In this document: piece by piece, positions 61,346-64,000 of the stretch
Numbering within the stretch: the first letter of the stretch is position 1
Layout: every line of letters starts with the position of its first letter
NCBI GenBank assembly: GCA_013397435.1
Contig: VZRG01000183.1
Location: 718,742 to 782,741 of the forward strand
Reading direction: 5' to 3'
Source: Erythrocercus mccallii
Lineage: Eukaryota > Chordata > Aves > Passeriformes > Dicruridae
DNA: 64,000 bases
The notes under the pieces: generated by a model
What the model was told of the DNA's origin: nothing
Seen by the model: only the letters and a program-made list of their open reading frames with translations
The model's database searches: none
Translations under genes and position numbers: made by a program

Positions 61346-64000
61346 TTACAACTTGGAATAAATGTCATGCATGTTTTACAAAGCTCTGATTGTTTTATTA
61401 TCATTACTGGGGCATTTTAAAATGCTGCTTAGGCTCCACTGGACTTGGTCAGCCTTTACATTATCAAAACCCTTCTATGGGATCTCCTCTTTCCACTTTC
61501 ACAAACTTCTATGAGGCTCATAATGCAGACACACCACAGAGGTGTCTTGACTACTGCCAGCTTCTACCTCCTGACACTTGATTTTTTTTTCTGTACCTTT
61601 ATCTCTACATTTAAAAGGTCTTCCTGTATCACATATCTTCCCCAGGCATTGCTAATCAACTTGTCCTTTGGCTTCTTCTCTGCTAAGATGAAAAAATGAG
61701 TGCTGCAATTCTCTCTAAGTAAGCAGTATTTTTCACACTCTGAAGCATTTTCTGTAGCTCTTTTTCTGAATTCTCACCCAATTTTTATCATCCTTCTGAA
61801 AACTCAAACTTCTCAGGAGACTCCAGCTGAGACAGCCATTCCATTTTGCTCCTCTTGCTCTAACTACCATCAATAAGGCCAGAAGCCACTGAAACTCCCT
61901 TGACAAGCAATAGCTGTCCTGCTGTTTCCACTGCAATTCCTTGCTTCTTGAACTTTTCAGGTCACCAAAGAAAAGCAAGATGATCTCTGGAGCATTTAGA
62001 AATGCAAAGAAAGGGAAACAGAGATGTTCTTCCTTTGGTGGGGCAAGGAAGCTGTGTACACCCACACCACCTCTAAACTCAGTATCTTCTTAGAAACAGC
62101 TGTGATCTGAAACCCTGACAGAGAAGGTACAACAGCGAGAGTGTGGGCTCCACGACTGGAGGAGGGAGGGAATTCTTCCTGGAAATCCTTGGAGCACAGC
62201 ATTTTCTCCCAGAGCTGGGTTTTACCCACTGAATGCAAATATGCCCTTAAGTTACATCTAAAAATGAGGATTCTCCTTGCAAATGTTAAGCACAGTTATA
62301 ATGATTCGTACATAAAGACTAGAGACCACAGAGAAACATCTATTATTGTTGCTGCAAAACACAGTAGCAACTCATGAGAGTTTTACTTTTATTATTCATG
62401 TTGCTATTAGGAGTTGCATTATTACTAGATCCTAGCTGGCACAGATGGCTGCTGTGCTTTGAGGTCTGCTTTAGTCATGTTTTTAGCTGCTTTTTTCTGC
62501 AGATTTTATAGGGTTTGGGCTGATTTTAGCTTCCTTCATTTGCTTGATAATTGTTTTGGGTTTTCTTTTAGTTTTTTTCTTAATTAGCAGGAATATGTTC
62601 ATGTTTATAGCGTGCTTTATTCACTCTTTTTGAACTTGTGGTAACCAGAATCAGCAATGCAATTATACTTTCTGTTGTTTGTGTGGGACTGGCTCAGGCC
62701 AGATGCTTTGATGGGGGCAGCAGTTTTCCTGGAAGGTCAGAATCAATTTCCTGGCACTGCTGGATTGATGTTTCTCACCTGTTGTTAAATCTCCACCTTG
62801 TAAATCACCTTTCCCAGCATTGCTTCTCTTTACTGCTAGAGCAAGGTGAACCTCTCACCCAAATGTTTCCGTTCTCCTGAGACCCTCTGTCAAATCACTA
62901 CCTGAGCACTGGTGAGGGTTTCTGTTTCCTGGGCCTCTCTACTCACACTTGTCTCAGCCATAACCTGTTGCTGTATTTTGCTTGCCTAGGTCATCTGCAT
63001 GCAGTACCTTCTGGTTCCACTTGCCTTCCACTTATTGCCTTAGGAATAATGAGAAACATCAGGAGAGGGTTACTTGCACTGCTGTATATGGTCAGCTCTT
63101 GTTGCAGGTGTGACTGAGCAGAACCTACTGGTAAATGTTTATGGTCTGTTGGGCAGAAATTCAGGCTCAGTCATAAACAGCTGTGCCTGCACTGCAGTTT
63201 GCTTTGGCTACATCATCACAGCTCAATGTGAAAAGATCTGGGTGCAAGTTCCAGTTTTCCTCTGAAATGGAGCTAGGTAATGAGGTACAGCCTGCTCCCA
63301 TACGCCTTCTGCTCTGCAGGGTCAGTATGTGACCCTCAAAGTCAGACACAGACTGACTTCTAGACCTGAAATGCATTGTTTGGTTGTCATCATGTAACAT
63401 TTTCACATACTTGCATGCCATATTGTAGTCTTCAGTTATTTCCCATAGTCCTGTTCTTTGATTGCTAAATGTGTAAGGAGGATTCACAGAAAGCTTCAAG
63501 TACTGCCCATGGTTGCACCACCTCTTCTCTTGGTTCTTCTGAAGGTCACCATCCCTTTTCGATAGGTAAAGAAAGCTTTTAAAATCAAAAGTTTTGGAGT
63601 AAAATGTTTGATTTTTCTGGAAAAATGAGAGCTTTTCAGGAGTATGTGGTAAAAATTAGTTTTGAAAATCTGAGTGTCTCAACTCTCCAACTGCAGGAGG
63701 CAAGAAATTAATTACTAGTGTCATAGGATAGTTTTCAGTGCTATGACCAAAGGGAAAATATCTCACTTAGGATGCACTAATTTACAGTAATTGGCTCTTA
63801 ATATTTTTCCATAAGATTTGAGTAACTCATCTTTAAAGTCCATGGCAGTGGTTTGTATACTGTGGCAGGGGGCTGGGTCCCTTAGCTTTTACCTGCTCTT
63901 CACACTAGCCTGACTAGAGTCTATGAGCCAAAACTATAATCCCAGTTCCAGATGCCCCCATAATTTGGATCTGGATAAGAATTTAGCAGTTTGGGCCATT
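61346..64000. other. Unique sequence to the right edge
   Basis: No gene or clear transposon is recognised. The region 62640-63300 is somewhat richer in GC and carries open frames of 80 codons or fewer on the plus strand and 110 on the minus, without any recognisable domain. Confidence 0.4.

Noticed and set aside
1..64000. CRISPR arrays, operons, ribosome-binding sites, rho-independent terminators
   Set aside because: The window is vertebrate nuclear DNA, and no regularly spaced direct repeats with unique spacers exist here.

Overview
The window looks like bird nuclear DNA, probably from a neoavian and possibly a songbird. The evidence is AT-rich sequence carrying CR1 LINE 3' ends with their typical terminal repeats (copies ending near 11474, 12072 and 22953). 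Three long terminal repeats of one family also look like the abundant avian ERVL-type LTR, with an outer end close to TGTCGTGGTTTAA at 21520. No mammalian L1, Alu or B1 sequence was noticed. The family names come from memory of the consensus sequences, not from a search.

I found no protein-coding gene, tRNA or rRNA gene that I can support. Every open frame examined is short, unconserved in appearance, or explained by a repeat. The longest stop-free stretch, about 306 codons on the minus strand at 17272..16355, is mostly a 20-bp minisatellite read in three frames and contains no in-frame ATG. The window is therefore best read as intergenic DNA (gene desert) or the inside of a large intron.

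Layout: 1-4150 is unique sequence with one very old CR1 relic (about 1690-2745). ERVL-type LTRs lie at 4155-4735 and 10023-10610, both on the plus strand, with unrelated sequence between them. A dense insertion cluster follows at 10023-12304: an LTR, two CR1 3' ends and a second, short type of LTR with recognisable promoter boxes. A (GGAA)n microsatellite lies at 14104-14216. The only strongly GC-rich segment is at about 16431-17095. It joins an indel-free 20-bp minisatellite to a CpG-dense stretch that could be a promoter. A C-rich tract with quadruplex potential (21288-21316), a minus-strand LTR (21520-22090) and a CR1 copy (22583-22953) follow. From about 23 kb to 59 kb the sequence is mostly unique and AT-rich. 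It holds two poly(A) tracts, a (TTTTC)n array, hairpins, isolated splice-site-like pairs and a few stretches that resemble conserved non-coding elements. A second ancient CR1 relic (59305-60172) and a small minus-strand CR1 3' fragment (about 61271-61345) lie near the right end.

No genes act together here. The most interesting region is 16355-17272, where a minisatellite, a CpG-rich stretch, a long stop-free frame and a strong minus-strand splice donor coincide.
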